Positions 47,984-58,416 of a stretch of 64,000 nucleotides of DNA are shown piece after piece. How positions within the stretch are numbered: the first letter of the stretch is position 1; each line of letters starts with the position of its first letter. This stretch comes from Obelidium mucronatum (taxonomy: Eukaryota; Chytridiomycota; Chytridiomycetes; Chytridiales; Chytriomycetaceae): assembly GCA_025765595.1 (NCBI GenBank), contig JAIVFH010000010.1, positions 434,001-498,000 on the forward strand. Direction: 5' to 3'. A program made the translations under genes and the position numbers. The notes under the pieces are model-generated. The model did no database searches. It was given only the letters and a program-made list of their open reading frames with translations, and had not been told where the DNA came from.

Positions 47984-48936
47984 TGTCAAAACAGAAACCA
48001 ACTGCGGAGATCTCTAGCGAGAGAAGCATCAACGATGAAGAGATCATCGACGACGACGACGATGATGACGCGACGGTTTCTCTTTCTGGGAGAGAAGAAG
48101 GCGAAGAGACTGATGATGAGCAAAACATATCTCAAGAAGGACGACTTTGATTCAGTCAAACTTGTTCCAACAAACACCTTGGTTGAGTCTACCCAACAGC
48201 AGCAAATCAGTGCCATTTATGCCCGAAAAACTTCCCAAAACTTCACGTACGTCTTTTACTTTTGTTGTTTTCCTTTTTCCAGATTATTAGCGGAAAAGTT
48301 TTTTCAACCCTCACTGACACTAAACTCAACAAATAAATCAACCTAAAAAGTGCCTCACGCGCCACCTCAAACGCCACGAAATCCCCCCCGCTCCCGCCAA
48401 AAACCCACGAATGCAGCAACTGCCACAAACCCTTCGCCAGCGCCGGGAACCTCAAAAAGCACATGCTCACACACACGGGAGAACGCCCTTTCGCATGCGC
48501 ATACTGCCCTTCCTCCTTCAACCAGAAAATCCACGCCAAAATCCACGAACGGATGCATACGGGCGAGAAACCATATGTATGCTTGATGGATGGATGTCTT
48601 CGAGCGTTTGCAGACCCGAAATCTGTCATTTGGCATCGTCGGATGCATACGGGTGAAAGGCCTTATACATGCACGGTTTGTTCTAGAACGTTTCGATGTA
48701 AACGGGGCATGTTTAAGCATATGCGCATTCATACGGGTGAGAAACCGTATACATGCAACGTTTGTGGGTTGGCGTTTTCGCAGAATGGGAATATGAAGAC
48801 TCATCAAAAGAATATTCATGGAATCGGTAAGGTTCATGAAGTGGTTCATGAAGTGGTGGCCGCGCATGCTGTTATTGTTGACGACTTGAAAGTTGGTGTT
48901 GGTTTGGGTGGGTTATGTGGGTCTCATGTTCAGTAA
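47984..48936 (+). CDS. C2H2 zinc-finger protein (five fingers)
   Basis: The start at the ATG at 47984 gives an acidic N-terminus (INDEEIIDDDDDDDATVSLS). One base must be skipped near 48148 to reach FDSVKLVPTNTLVESTQQ. An intron from the GT at about 48298 to the AG at 48350 joins LLAE to a Pro-rich stretch (KSPPLPPKTHE) and to five C2H2 fingers: CSNCHKPFASAGNLKKHMLT, CAYCPSSFNQKIHAKIHERM, CLMDGCLRAFADPKSVIWHR, CTVCSRTFRCKRGMFKHMRI and CNVCGLAFSQNGNMKTHQKN. The linkers are HTGERP and HTGEKPY, the consensus for tandem DNA-binding fingers. Probably a transcription factor. It is divergent from the FAD oxidoreductase, about 190 nt apart. Confidence 0.85.
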
Positions 48937-49632
48937 GACAAAAAAAAATGTTATAGACTGAATAGAGATAGATATTGAAAGAAATAGCGTCTTTTGTTTG
49001 CGAGAATTCTTACAGAGTGTAAATGTTTCATCAGTTTAAAATCAAAGAAGGGGGAGGGCTTCTCAATCTTTCAACAGACAACAAATGTAAGCATAACATT
49101 TTCTCGAAAGAAATCATTATTAAGTGTTGCTGTACGTTGTCTTCTATGAAAGAGAGAAAAAAAAGGGGGCGTTGCATTTCATCATCACAACAAATTACAG
49201 TCCACCCCCCAACAAACAACCATTACAAGAAAACATCAATCGGAATTAATTGTTTGTGTAAGTGTTGCTTCGGGTTGTTTTCAATGAGGGGGGAACTGAG
49301 AGATGCCTTCAGAAAAGGTCAACACCACCTACCCCTCCCACCACACATCCAAGCAACATACAGACAACATTGAAATCTCAAATAGATATTGAAAGTTGCT
49401 GTTAGTTGTCTTTGGCTCGATCTGATGTGGGCTGGTGTTTTGAGGAGGGGATTTGGTCTCGTATTTATCAAGATTGCTTTGCCACAACTGCGCACAGATT
49501 TGCGGACTTTGGATCTACTTGACAATTTCATTGCCTTATCTAACAACATCCCAACAATATCTTCAACATAGAAAACCATAGATCAACTTATTTATTTCAT
49601 TAGGGCATCATGAGATACATCCACTATATAAT
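48937..49632. other. Spacer of 0.7 kb, weak internal repeats
   Basis: No gene recognised. Two weakly similar blocks occur at about 49125-49160 and 49255-49290 (AAGTGTTGCT followed by a TTGT-rich stretch). TAGATATTGAAAG occurs twice, near 48970 and 49384. It contains the 3' flank of R2. Confidence 0.45.
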
Positions 49633-51189
49633 TCATTTCGACTCAACGACTTTTCCTGAGTGCGGCTCTTGCTGCGGCTTCGGAGACGGTGGCGGCGCCT
49701 GAATCGGTTCAGAATACTCTGGAGCAGCAGGCATATACGTTGGCAAGTTCGCCTCCTCCCCACGATGTTGCATTTCCACATCCCGATTATCTCTTCTTCC
49801 ATCCGCAGTATACGGAACACCCCTATAGTACCCATAATCGTAATCCGCGACATCTCCTTGATTTGCTGCAGCCCGCCTCTTTCGCAGATACGTAGAAATA
49901 AAAACCAGACACAGCAGTGTCAAGAATAATGCAACCACTAAGTCTGAATACGCAGATCCTCCCCACACGCTTCCTTGAGATGCTGCATTTGGATCCGTTG
50001 GGTGCAATGCAGGCACCGAGGTTCCTCCACATGTTTTCAAACTGACGGATGTATCGCGGATACAGGCTGGTTGGTATGGCCACTCTGGGGGGATACAGAG
50101 TTGTGTTTTATCGAGTTGGCATTTGCGGGTTGCTCGCCACTCTGGTGTTCGCGAAGAGCTTGAGAATACGGAGGATGGGAGTGGGCCGGATAAGAGTGGA
50201 TTATTGGATACGTTTCTATTTCGGAGAAAAAGTCAATGAATTGAAACAGTTAAAAAGAAAAAAAGCTAAAATTCGGTGGGTGCACTCACAAATGTAGCAG
50301 AGAGTCGCCCATATTGGCTGGCAGTGATCCAGTCATTATTGTTTGAGAATCCCATCGCATAGAATCCAGTTGCTTTCGCAAAAATGGGAGGTAATTCGGG
50401 AATAGTTCCATTCAAAACACGTCTAGGATCAGTTGCGAGTGTTGCAGATCCGGTCATATTTCTTGTGGCAGTTTTAGTACACCCAGTAGCAGCACCAAAA
50501 CAAATCATAAAACAATAACTCACAAAACTTGAAAGTATCGAGGAGCTTGAATCGTTGTAAACAATGGGGACAGTATCTGAGATCCATAAAACGCATTATG
50601 GAACCCAGCCACTGCCAAGTTGATCAGATCGGCAAAAGACGACGGAACTTGCGCAAGAGGTGTCGGTGGGTTATCCACAACGATACTATAGACTGTATTT
50701 GTGTTGCAGAACTTTGCAGTGATGAATGAGGTCGAATCTGACGGGTTTGTAATCGTTGTCTGTTGAATCCTTTGTTAGCAACGGCGGCAACTCTACACCG
50801 CCTTTACATACAATCGGCGAGCAGCTCGATGGAGGATTGAATCCAAAAGCTGATGCTAAGCTCAGGACGGCCTACAGTTCAAGCGGGATCAATTTCCAAA
50901 CTGACACCCGATGTCCAACCTGGTACTTGCTCACCTTACACTGGCTTCCCTGTGAATCTACCGCCTGATCGCTTTTGAGGAGAGTGTAAATGTTTCCAGC
51001 CTTGTCATAGCAGCCATCCGGACTTGACGACAAATAACCATTGTGTTCGCCCAAGACGGCAAAGTACGTTCCCGTGCCTATGACACCTGTAATCACCAAT
51101 ATCCAAAAGAATCGAGCAGGTCGGCCTTGCATTGCTTGTCGAAACCGTTCTCTGGCGGAAACTGGTGGGCTGGTTGCATTTAACGACAT
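49633..51189 (-). CDS. Two-TM LRR-like surface protein R2
   Basis: ATG at 51189. Order: short N-tail; TM (FFWILVITGVIGTGTYFAVL); GCYDKAGNIYTLLKSDQ; after an intron, SAFGFNPPSSCSP; TTITNPSDSTSFITAKFCNT; YSIVVDNPPTPLAQVPSSF; FHNAFYGSQILSPLF; VLNGTIPELPPIF; GFSNNND; NPLLSGPLP; the Cys/Trp block CQLDKTQLCIPPEWPYQPAC; a second TM (LVVALFLTLLCLVFISTYL); and a tail with NLPTYMPAAPEY and a Pro-rich end. In this copy the LRR unit after GFSNNN is shorter than in R3. Same intron positions as R1. First of four head-to-tail copies; R3 stops 73 nt upstream of its start. Confidence 0.83.
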
Positions 51190-51262
51190 TACTTTTTTTT
51201 TAAATTGATTTATTACAAGCCTCCCGGAAGCTAAAAAGATACTATATGCTTTCTCGTGTGAT

Positions 51263-52705
51263 TCATTTATTGCCTTGATCTTGCGTCTTCTTTCCCTCTT
51301 GGCTCTGCGACTCCAGATATCCAGGCGTCGGCGGAAAATACGTTGGTAAGTTGGCATCCATCGCTTCTACCTCTTCGCTCCTCCGATACTCCAACTCTAC
51401 ATCACTATTATTATTCCCGGAATCCCTCTCCGCCGAATTTCTTGGCCTCCTTGTCATGCAATACACACACGAAAAGACCCCAAGAGTCATAACAAACAGA
51501 CCAAACAACAACTGCTGATACGAGCTTCCACCAAAGAGTAACGGCGTATTGCTTGGATCCGGGTCTGTGGGGTTGATTGGAAGAACACTGTCTCCACCAC
51601 ACACTTTCAAACCAACTGCTGAATCACGTATGCACGCCGGCTGGTGTGTCCATGAGGGTGGAATACAAAGCTGTGTCTTTTCGAGTTGGCATTGGCGAGT
51701 TACGGACCAATCTGGTTTGTTGGTTGAGCTTTCAAAGACTGATGTTGGGAGTGCGCCAGTCAAACGCGGGTTGTTTGAGACATTACTGTAATTATATGTC
51801 AGCATTGGCAATGTTTTACTTCACATTATGGAACGAGTGGGGCTTCTTACAATTGACGCAACGAGTCCGCCATATTCTCTGGAATCCCGCCAGTCAAGTT
51901 ATTATTCGACAGCCCCAATCCACGGAAAAATGAGTTCAATTTCGTCAGCATGGGCGGCAGCGCAGGAATCGTTCCATTCAAAACTTTTTTGGAGTCCACA
52001 GCATTTGATTCCGATCCAGAAAGATTCAAGACCTTAAAGTACCGCGGCACTTGCAACAACGCGAATAGAGAAGATACAACTTCGGATCCATAAAATGCGT
52101 TTTGGAACCGCGCTGATTCGAGATTGATCAACTTTCCAAACGATGTTGGAACTTGTGCAAGAGTTGTTGGTGGGTTTTGGACAGTAATGCTGTAGACGGA
52201 ATTGACATCACAAAACTGAGCGGTGATGAAGGAAGAAGGATCATTCGGGTTCGTGATTGTGGTCTGTTGGAATGTTTTTTGGTCATGACTCATTTGGTGG
52301 CGCCTAAATATAGCACAACTCACCTTTTCAGAGCAAGTCGACCCCGAAACGAATCCGAATGACTTTGCGAGATCTTGAATTGCCTAAGTATTTTTGGGAA
52401 AGAGAGGTTGAACTGTATATTAGCAACCCAGCAACTGTGCAAAGTCTTACCTTGCACTGATCCCCCTGCGAGTCAACATCCTGCCCCCGTACAAGAATGA
52501 TGTACGCATTTCCGCTTGAATCATAGCATCCAGTAAGATCTGCAAATCGCTCATGGCCATAAAAGTAGCTGTTTGAGGCATAGATAACCCCAATGAAGCC
52601 GCCGATACAGAGGCCAAGTATAATCCATTGACCTGTTCGACTCCTTGCGAACTGCGCGACTTTGGCTCTTGTTGTCGGTTGCGTGCTGGTGGACGGTTGC
52701 TGCAT
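51263..52705 (-). CDS. Two-TM LRR-like surface protein R3
   Basis: ATG at 52705 (MQQPSTSTQPTTRAKVAQFA). TM1 is WIILGLCIGGFIGVIYA. The ectodomain has GCYDSSGNAYIILVRGQDVD, TTITNPNDPSSFITAQFCDV, YSITVQNPPTTLAQVPTSFG, FQNAFYGSEVVSSLF, VLNGTIPALPPMLTKL, LGLSNNNLTGGIPENMADSL, NPRLTGALP and the Cys/Trp block CQLEKTQLCIPPSWTHQPAC. TM2 is LFGLFVMTLGVFSCVYC, and the tail carries NLPTYFPPTPGY and a Lys/Gln-rich end. All frames are intact and every exon join agrees with R1, which makes this the best reference copy of the family. R4 stops 87 nt upstream of the start. Confidence 0.85.
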
Positions 52706-52792
52706 ATGTAATGTGTTTTTTAAGGGTTCAAAACTTATAGCACTATTCAATTTATGTAAACACTTCAGTATATTCTATAAGCCGTTGAAACT

Positions 52793-54260
52793 TCAAGATT
52801 TAGTTTCCTGCGATTGCGCATATGTGGAAGGCGGGGGTCCAGGTGGTGGGTAATATTGTTGAGGCTGTTGATAACTTGGTGATTCCTGATAGGTAGATTG
52901 GTAGCCAGGTTGAGCCGCATACGCAACAGGTACTTCATAAACATTCCCACCGCCCTCCTTCACAACACCAGCCTTACGCTGCTTAATGCAGGTCGAAATC
53001 AAGACCCCCATGAGGAACACAATAACCAGAATCACACCCGCCAAAATAAGCTGCAACGTCAAGCTATTCGTGATATCATTGGAATACAATGGATTGATGC
53101 TTGAAATTTTAATGGCGCGTATGGATCAATTGGCATCGTTATATTCCCCGTACAAGAAGGTAAGCCTACTGCCAGGTTTCGAATGCAGCTGGGTTGACGC
53201 GACCATGTGCTAGGAAGACAAAGTTGCGTGCCTTCAAGCTGGCATGATTTTGTGTTGACAATCCACTCCGGTCGGGGGGCCGCGTCAGAGACAATGGAGC
53301 GCGGCAACGGACCCGTCAAAAGAGGATTGTTTGAAACATTCCTGAGAACAAAAAAAACGTTGTATGGTCAAACGTCCACGTGAGAAAAAAAAAACACAAT
53401 CGGAAAACCCCCTCACAGTTGCAATAGTGCATCTCCATAGTTCCCAGGAAGCATCCCAGAGAAATTGTTATTCGAAAGGCCCATTCTCGTAAAATAAGTA
53501 CTTGCAGCAAGAACTGGGGGAATAGCCGGGATGGATCCACTCAACACTCGTGCAGGGTCTTTTGAAATCTTTGGATCTGGAGAACCAGTAACATTCAACG
53601 CTTTAAAAAACTTTGCATTTTGGAAAGACGAGAGGAGCGGATCAAATGCTTTTGGTCCATAAAAGGCGTTGTGGAAGCGAGCAATTTCGAGACTTGTGAG
53701 CGACGCAATTGATTCTGGCACTTGGGACAGCGGCGAAGGCGGATTTTGGACAGTTAGCCTAAATACAAAGTCCATATTGCAGAATTGCGCCGATATAAAC
53801 GAAGTAGGGTCGTTTGGATTGTTGATTGTTGTCTGTGGATTGGGCTTGTGAGCTGCCAATAACAATCAAAGAAGCGATAGATTCGGATATAACCAACCTT
53901 TTGATTACAATACGATGTAGTTGCAGGAAAACCAAAGGCGGAAGCAAGGGCGAGGATTGTCTGCGAGGAGAAGGAGTTGAGTGGTACAGATAATCCGAAG
54001 ACTCCAGCCTTGATTCAAACATGGCGTAGTCTTTTCCGTCTCCTGGTACATACCTTGCACTGATCACTTGACGAATTAACATCTTGTCCCTCTCGGATTG
54101 TGACGTAGACTTGGCCTTTCGGATCAAAACAACCATTCACATTGGATGGCTGATTGAAGCGACCCGTTGCCAGATACACAGCTATTCCAATCCATGCGCC
54201 AGTAAAAACGATAAAAAGTGCATAGAATGCCAGAGATCCTCTAGCTATTCTGATCGACAT
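52793..54260 (-). CDS. Two-TM LRR-like surface protein R4, divergent tail
   Basis: ATG at 54260 (MSIRIARGSLAFYALF), with TM1 starting almost at the N-terminus (YALFIVFTGAWIGIAVYLA). Family signatures are GCFDPKGQVYVTIREGQDVN, ASAFGFPATTSYCNQ, TTINNPNDPTSFISAQFCNM, FHNAFYGPKAFDPLL, VLSGSIPAIPPVL, MGLSNNNFSGMLPGN, NPLLTGPLP and CQLEGTQLCLPSTWSRQPSC. TM2 is LILAGVILVIVFLMGVLIS. The tail differs from the other copies: no LPxY, but PVAYAAQPGYQSTYQ and a PPPGPPP run. A frame change near 53105 (one base missing or two extra) separates the ectodomain from TM2. Confidence 0.8.
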
Positions 54261-54307
54261 GTTTGTTTTTTTGGATGTAATTTTTCACCACTCAAACTCA
54301 GCCTCTA

Positions 54308-54612
54308 TTAGTACCCCATAGAGCCTGTATACAGATTCGAAAACTCAAACGACCCCCTCTCAATCTCAAAATGAGATAGCTCAGGTGGAACAGGATCCAA
54401 CCTATTCCCATACAAATTCAAAACGTTCAGTCTCATCTCGAGTTGACTGACGAGTTTGGAAGTTGTATATGCCGACTCAAGTTGGTAGCAGCAAAGTGAC
54501 GGGACGACAAGCATACTTGGAATGATTTTGACAATCTCTGAAATTTGATTGCTTTTGCTGGTTCGATCCAACTGAAGATGTGTTTCGCGATGTCTGTGTC
54601 AATTCTGTCCAT
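54308..54612 (-). pseudogene. Truncated F-box-like/LRR relative
   Basis: From the ATG at 54612 the frame reads MDRIDTDIAKHIFSWIEPAK and then FQRLSKSF, similar in pattern to the N-terminal F-box-like region of the neighbouring LRR gene (LLKQMFSFVHPRQVHHLRLL). After a one-base shift it continues into LNVLNLYGNRLDPVPPELSH and ends at 54308. The middle LRR block is absent, so this looks like an internally deleted duplicate, although a short spliced gene cannot be excluded. Confidence 0.5.
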
Positions 54613-54618
54613 TTATTG

Positions 54619-55749
54619 TCAAAAAGCGAAGTCAAACTCAAACGAACAAGTAAAGTTCAAATTGTTCTTCAAATTACAAAGCCCCAAATTTTCCAAGTCT
54701 TGAAGACCGCGCGGAATCTCTCCCCCAAGCTGATTGTGATTGACGACCAACTGCCGAAGCTCAACTAACGATCCAACACCCCGTGGAATAGGTCCACTCA
54801 GGGAATTCCTCGCAAGGTATAAACTTCTCAGTTGAACAAGTTTGCAAAGTTCTTCAGGGATTCCACCCGTCAATTTGTTGTTGTTGAGGCGTAATTCTGT
54901 GAGACCAACCAACTGTCCCATCTCCACTGGAATAGATCCCGTGAGCGAATTCTTGCTCAAATCCACTTTCGTCAGCTTAATCAATTTTCCAATCTCATTT
55001 GGGATACTCGAATCCAACTTATTTGAATTCAGGTGTAACGATGTCAACAATGTCAACTCTCCCAGTCCAACTGGAATGCCACCAGTTAATGCGTTATCCT
55101 GCAAGTCCAAAAACTTGAGTTGCTTTAATCTTCCCAAATTCTGGGGAATCTCGCCGTCGAGGTGGTTTCTGGATAGATCGAGGAACTCAAGCAAAACCAA
55201 CGACGTTATGGCCTCATGCGGAATATGCCCCGAAATACCACACATTCCAAGATCAAGGCGAACCAACGAAGTAAGTTCAGAGATTTGGTGGGGAATCAGG
55301 AGCGGCAAGGAAGAACCCCGCCCGAAACCAATCACTTTCCCAATACTTCTCGTGTGCTTGAAAAAGTGCATAGCAAAGACACGTTGGTAGAGCTCTGGCC
55401 ATTGGAAAAACAGCTCTTGGAATTCGTTTGGTTTGTTGTAACGCAAAGATGTTCGCTTGTTTGTGGTTACAGCCATTTCATCCAGCTGCTGTCTCAGATC
55501 GCCCATTTCGTCGCCCGTTGAAGGAACTGACAGCGGAATGTGGTTTTTCAGGCATTTGAATGCAAAATCCTCGGTCATGATGAAGTTGTTGAAGATTCGA
55601 GAGAGAAGTCGCAAGTGGTGCACTTGTCGAGGATGAACAAAGCTAAACATTTGCTTGAGCAGCGGAGTATCGAGCGTGACTTTCAGCTGCGTCGGATGCT
55701 CGATGCCATCGTGGTCAATGTACTTTGTCACGGTGAAGGTGGTTGTCAT
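54619..55749 (-). CDS. F-box-like protein with plant-type leucine-rich repeats
   Basis: ORF of about 376 residues. The ATG at 55749 (MTTTFTVTKYIDHDGIEHPT) is preferred to non-ATG extension. The N-terminal part has an F-box-like helical segment (LLKQMFSFVHPRQVHHLRLL, then SRIFNNF). The C-terminal half contains about seven repeats of the plant-type 24-residue LRR, for example LEFLDLSRNHLDGEIPQNLG, LKFLDLQDNALTGGIPVGLG and LTELRLNNNKLTGGIPEELC. No signal peptide or TM is seen, so it should be cytosolic. It sits between R4 and R5, whose ectodomains carry the same type of LRR (LSNNNLTG.IP), suggesting a shared origin of the repeats. Function unknown. Confidence 0.75.
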   Translation of the reverse strand: MTTTFTVTKYIDHDGIEHPTQLKVTLDTPLLKQMFSFVHPRQVHHLRLLSRIFNNFIMTEDFAFKCLKNHIPLSVPSTGDEMGDLRQQLDEMAVTTNKRTSLRYNKPNEFQELFFQWPELYQRVFAMHFFKHTRSIGKVIGFGRGSSLPLLIPHQISELTSLVRLDLGMCGISGHIPHEAITSLVLLEFLDLSRNHLDGEIPQNLGRLKQLKFLDLQDNALTGGIPVGLGELTLLTSLHLNSNKLDSSIPNEIGKLIKLTKVDLSKNSLTGSIPVEMGQLVGLTELRLNNNKLTGGIPEELCKLVQLRSLYLARNSLSGPIPRGVGSLVELRQLVVNHNQLGGEIPRGLQDLENLGLCNLKNNLNFTCSFEFDFAF

Positions 55750-55805
55750 TTCTGTTGGTTTTTTAAACAACGCTATTTTAAGAACCAAGTGTGTCTTTTA
55801 CTTTG

Positions 55806-57445
55806 TTATCGCTCGCTGGTGTTTCTTAATGAAGTTGGCTCCATCGAATGGTATGATGGAGCAAGAGATATGGGAGACAAGGGCGGTGGGGGAGGCGGGC
55901 CAGCCGCCTCTGCAACCACAACCACTGGCGGAGTATATGCTGGCAAGTCATAAACTTCTCGTCCTTCCTCCCTGAAATTATCGCTATCGCCATCCATATC
56001 CCCATACCGCAGCCTTCGATAATGCACAAACACACCAACAACCAGAAACACCAGAAATGAGGACCCAAACATTATCGCCATCAATTTAAAAACGCCGCTT
56101 AAATCCGGAGAATTTCGCGCTTGAGACTCGAGATATGGATCTTTAGGATCGATTTCCTTGTGTGGCTCTGGACTGGTGGTGTCACAAGTTGGAAGAGTTT
56201 CATTCGAACTCCTCAAACAAGATGGTTGATGGGACCATGAAGGCGGTACGCAAAGAGATGTGTTTGCGAATTCGCAGCGCCAAGATTGGGTCCATGGAGA
56301 ATTCGCATTTGATTTAGCAACCGTATTGGGCAGAGGACCACTCAAAAGCGTGTTGTTTTCAACAGACCTGTTCAAGGTGGTAAGTAATGACTCGCATGAT
56401 TCATATAACTCACAGAAGGGTTATTGTATCTCCCAGAGTTGCGGGAAGGGTGCCTGTGAGGTTGTTGTTTGCAAGCAATAACTGTGCAAAGAACTGCTTT
56501 GAGTTAAGAGAAATCAATTTCTCCGGCAGATTCGGAATAGTTCCATTGAGGACTAGTGTATCGTTGCCAACGTTCAATGGCGATCCGCTCATGTTGCTGG
56601 GGAGCAAAACTTTAGATGCCAGTCATACCAACAGGAATCACTCACAGCGATTGAAAATACTTCGGAACTGCCAGGAAATCGAAAAGAGGGCTCAATATTT
56701 GATCTCCGAATAGGGCATTTGAAAAGGAAAGCGATTGAAGATTCGAAAGAAGCGTCAAGGACCCTGGAAGCTGATTTACTGGCTCTGGGGGGATATCCAC
56801 TCTTACGGAAACTACTGTGTTGGGATCGCAAAACTGTGCATTCAAGAATGAATCTGACGTTGGACCTGCTATTGTGGTCTGAAAGAAAGGTAAATAACAA
56901 CACGAATGGTAGGCTAGACATACATTCTGGACACAGTTCGCTGGAGATACATTCAAGAAACCAAATTCTAGCGCCATATTGACTATTGCCTGCATTTTTG
57001 TTGGAATATTGATATTTAATTGTTCAATCTTTCATCAAATGAATCGTGTTACCAAACACTGCTCTGAAGTTCGATTCACGGATTCACTTTTGTCTTGGAA
57101 TAAACTTGTATAAGCCCCCGTTGTACTATCAAAGCATCCATCCAAAATTACACTTCGTTCGTCAATGAACTTTGGCATCAAGGTGAAGAAGGCAGTTCCG
57201 CCAACAACAAGAGCGAATGCAAGTATTCCAAGACGAATCAATAGTTGCTTTCTGTCTGACGTGAGAAGAATGATTGGCCTTTGGTTTATTGACGAGATGG
57301 ATCGTGATGGTTTGAGGTATTTGAGGAAACTATGGATAGAGCTGACTGCGATGGGAATAGGGGAGGTGGGTGGCCCCTGCGTGCCAGTGGTATCTGATTC
57401 TGCGTGTCCTCTTCGTTCCGTTGTTCTTGGTACCTCTGTTGACAT
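55806..57445 (-). CDS. Two-TM LRR-like surface protein R5
   Basis: ATG at 57445 (MSTEVPRTTERRGHAESDTT). It has the longest cytosolic N-tail of the family (about 70 residues, Ser/Pro/Arg-rich). TM1 is LLIRLGILAFALVVGGTAFF. The ectodomain has GCFDSTTGAYTSLF, TTIAGPTSDSFLNAQFCDPN, FSNALFGDQILSPLF, VLNGTIPNLPEKLISL, LLLANNNLTGTLPATLGD, NTLLSGPLP and CEFANTSLCVPPSWSHQPSC. TM2 is FGSSFLVFLVVGVFVHY, and the tail has YDLPAYTPP and a PPPPPP run. It shares the CVPP(N/S)W variant of the Cys/Trp block with R1, so R1 and R5 may be closest relatives. Divergent from TRAPPC2. Confidence 0.83.
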
Positions 57446-57577
57446 CGTTAATGAATGGGAAATTTAATAATCTTTAATAATGGAAGTTCTTCATTATCTT
57501 TTCTTTATTTTAGAATCTTTTCAAATAATTCAAAAGACTATTACCCTCATTTATTGGAATTGTGATTGATATCAAAA

Positions 57578-58362
57578 ATGGTTTATTTAGCGATAGTGGG
57601 AACAAGGTGTTACTGCCACGATGTAAAAGATGTTCCACTGAACTGGTCGAAAACAATACAGAGATAATCCTATCTACGAGCTCGAACTGATAACGGGTGC
57701 AACGACGGCTCAAAAGGTGCGCTTCAAACATTTTGTCAGTCAAATACGTCGTCCGCTGCATAGCACACTCATTCTGAAATCACAAATCGATACTAGCAGA
57801 GAGATGCTGCTTCAGAACAGAAACATCTGAATCAGTTTATCGCACACTCAGCATTGGATATTGTTGATGAAGCCATGTGGGGCACGAATCAAATGTAATT
57901 ATGAACACCTTCCTTTCATAAATCATCGCTGCATTGTTTCTATGGACCTTTATATGCGCATTTGGGCTTTAGGCGTCATTAGTACAACGCGAAGTTAACA
58001 TTCCAGCTTTCAGGTACCTCAAAGTAGTTGATCGGTTCAACGATCATCATGTCAGTGCATATGTGACTCCGAGTGGTCAGTTTCTGTTCCTTCAGTAGAA
58101 GCGGCTGACAGCGTAAATGATAAAAACAGGCGCCAAGTTTATGCTCATCCACGAAGCATCAACGGGAGACGTGCGCAGTTTCTTTACGGATCTGCACGAA
58201 CTCTACGTGAAGGTTTTGCGCTCATTCTCTTCAGCGTTCTTTATTAAGCCAGAGTCTAATTAGGTGATGATGAATCCGTTCAGCGAAGTCAATGGCGCCA
58301 TCGACTCGCACCAGTTCGATGTTAAAGTTCGCGGAATTGCGCGAAAGTATCTGAGTGGATGA
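57578..58362 (+). CDS. TRAPPC2: TRAPP complex subunit 2 (sedlin/Trs20)
   Basis: Six small exons, none long enough to stand out as an ORF: 57578-57606, 57662-57716, 57800-57894, 58014-58075, 58130-58212 and 58264-58362. All joins are GT-AG and in frame, and give exactly 140 residues, the usual length. The protein starts MVYLAIVGTRDNPIYELEL and contains KHLNQFIAHSALDIVDEAMW, MYLKVVDRFNDHHVSAYVTP, GAKFMLIHEASTGDVRSFFT, DLHELYVKVMMNPFSE and FDVKVRGIARKYLSG, a clear match along its length to TRAPPC2. It is a longin-fold adaptor in the TRAPP tether and Rab-GEF complexes for ER-to-Golgi traffic. Frame and length agree so well that no sequencing errors are suspected here. Confidence 0.95.
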
Positions 58363-58416
58363 ATACTCGTCAGTGTAAACTCGCAATAAAATCACCAAAA
58401 AATCACCAGAAAAAAC

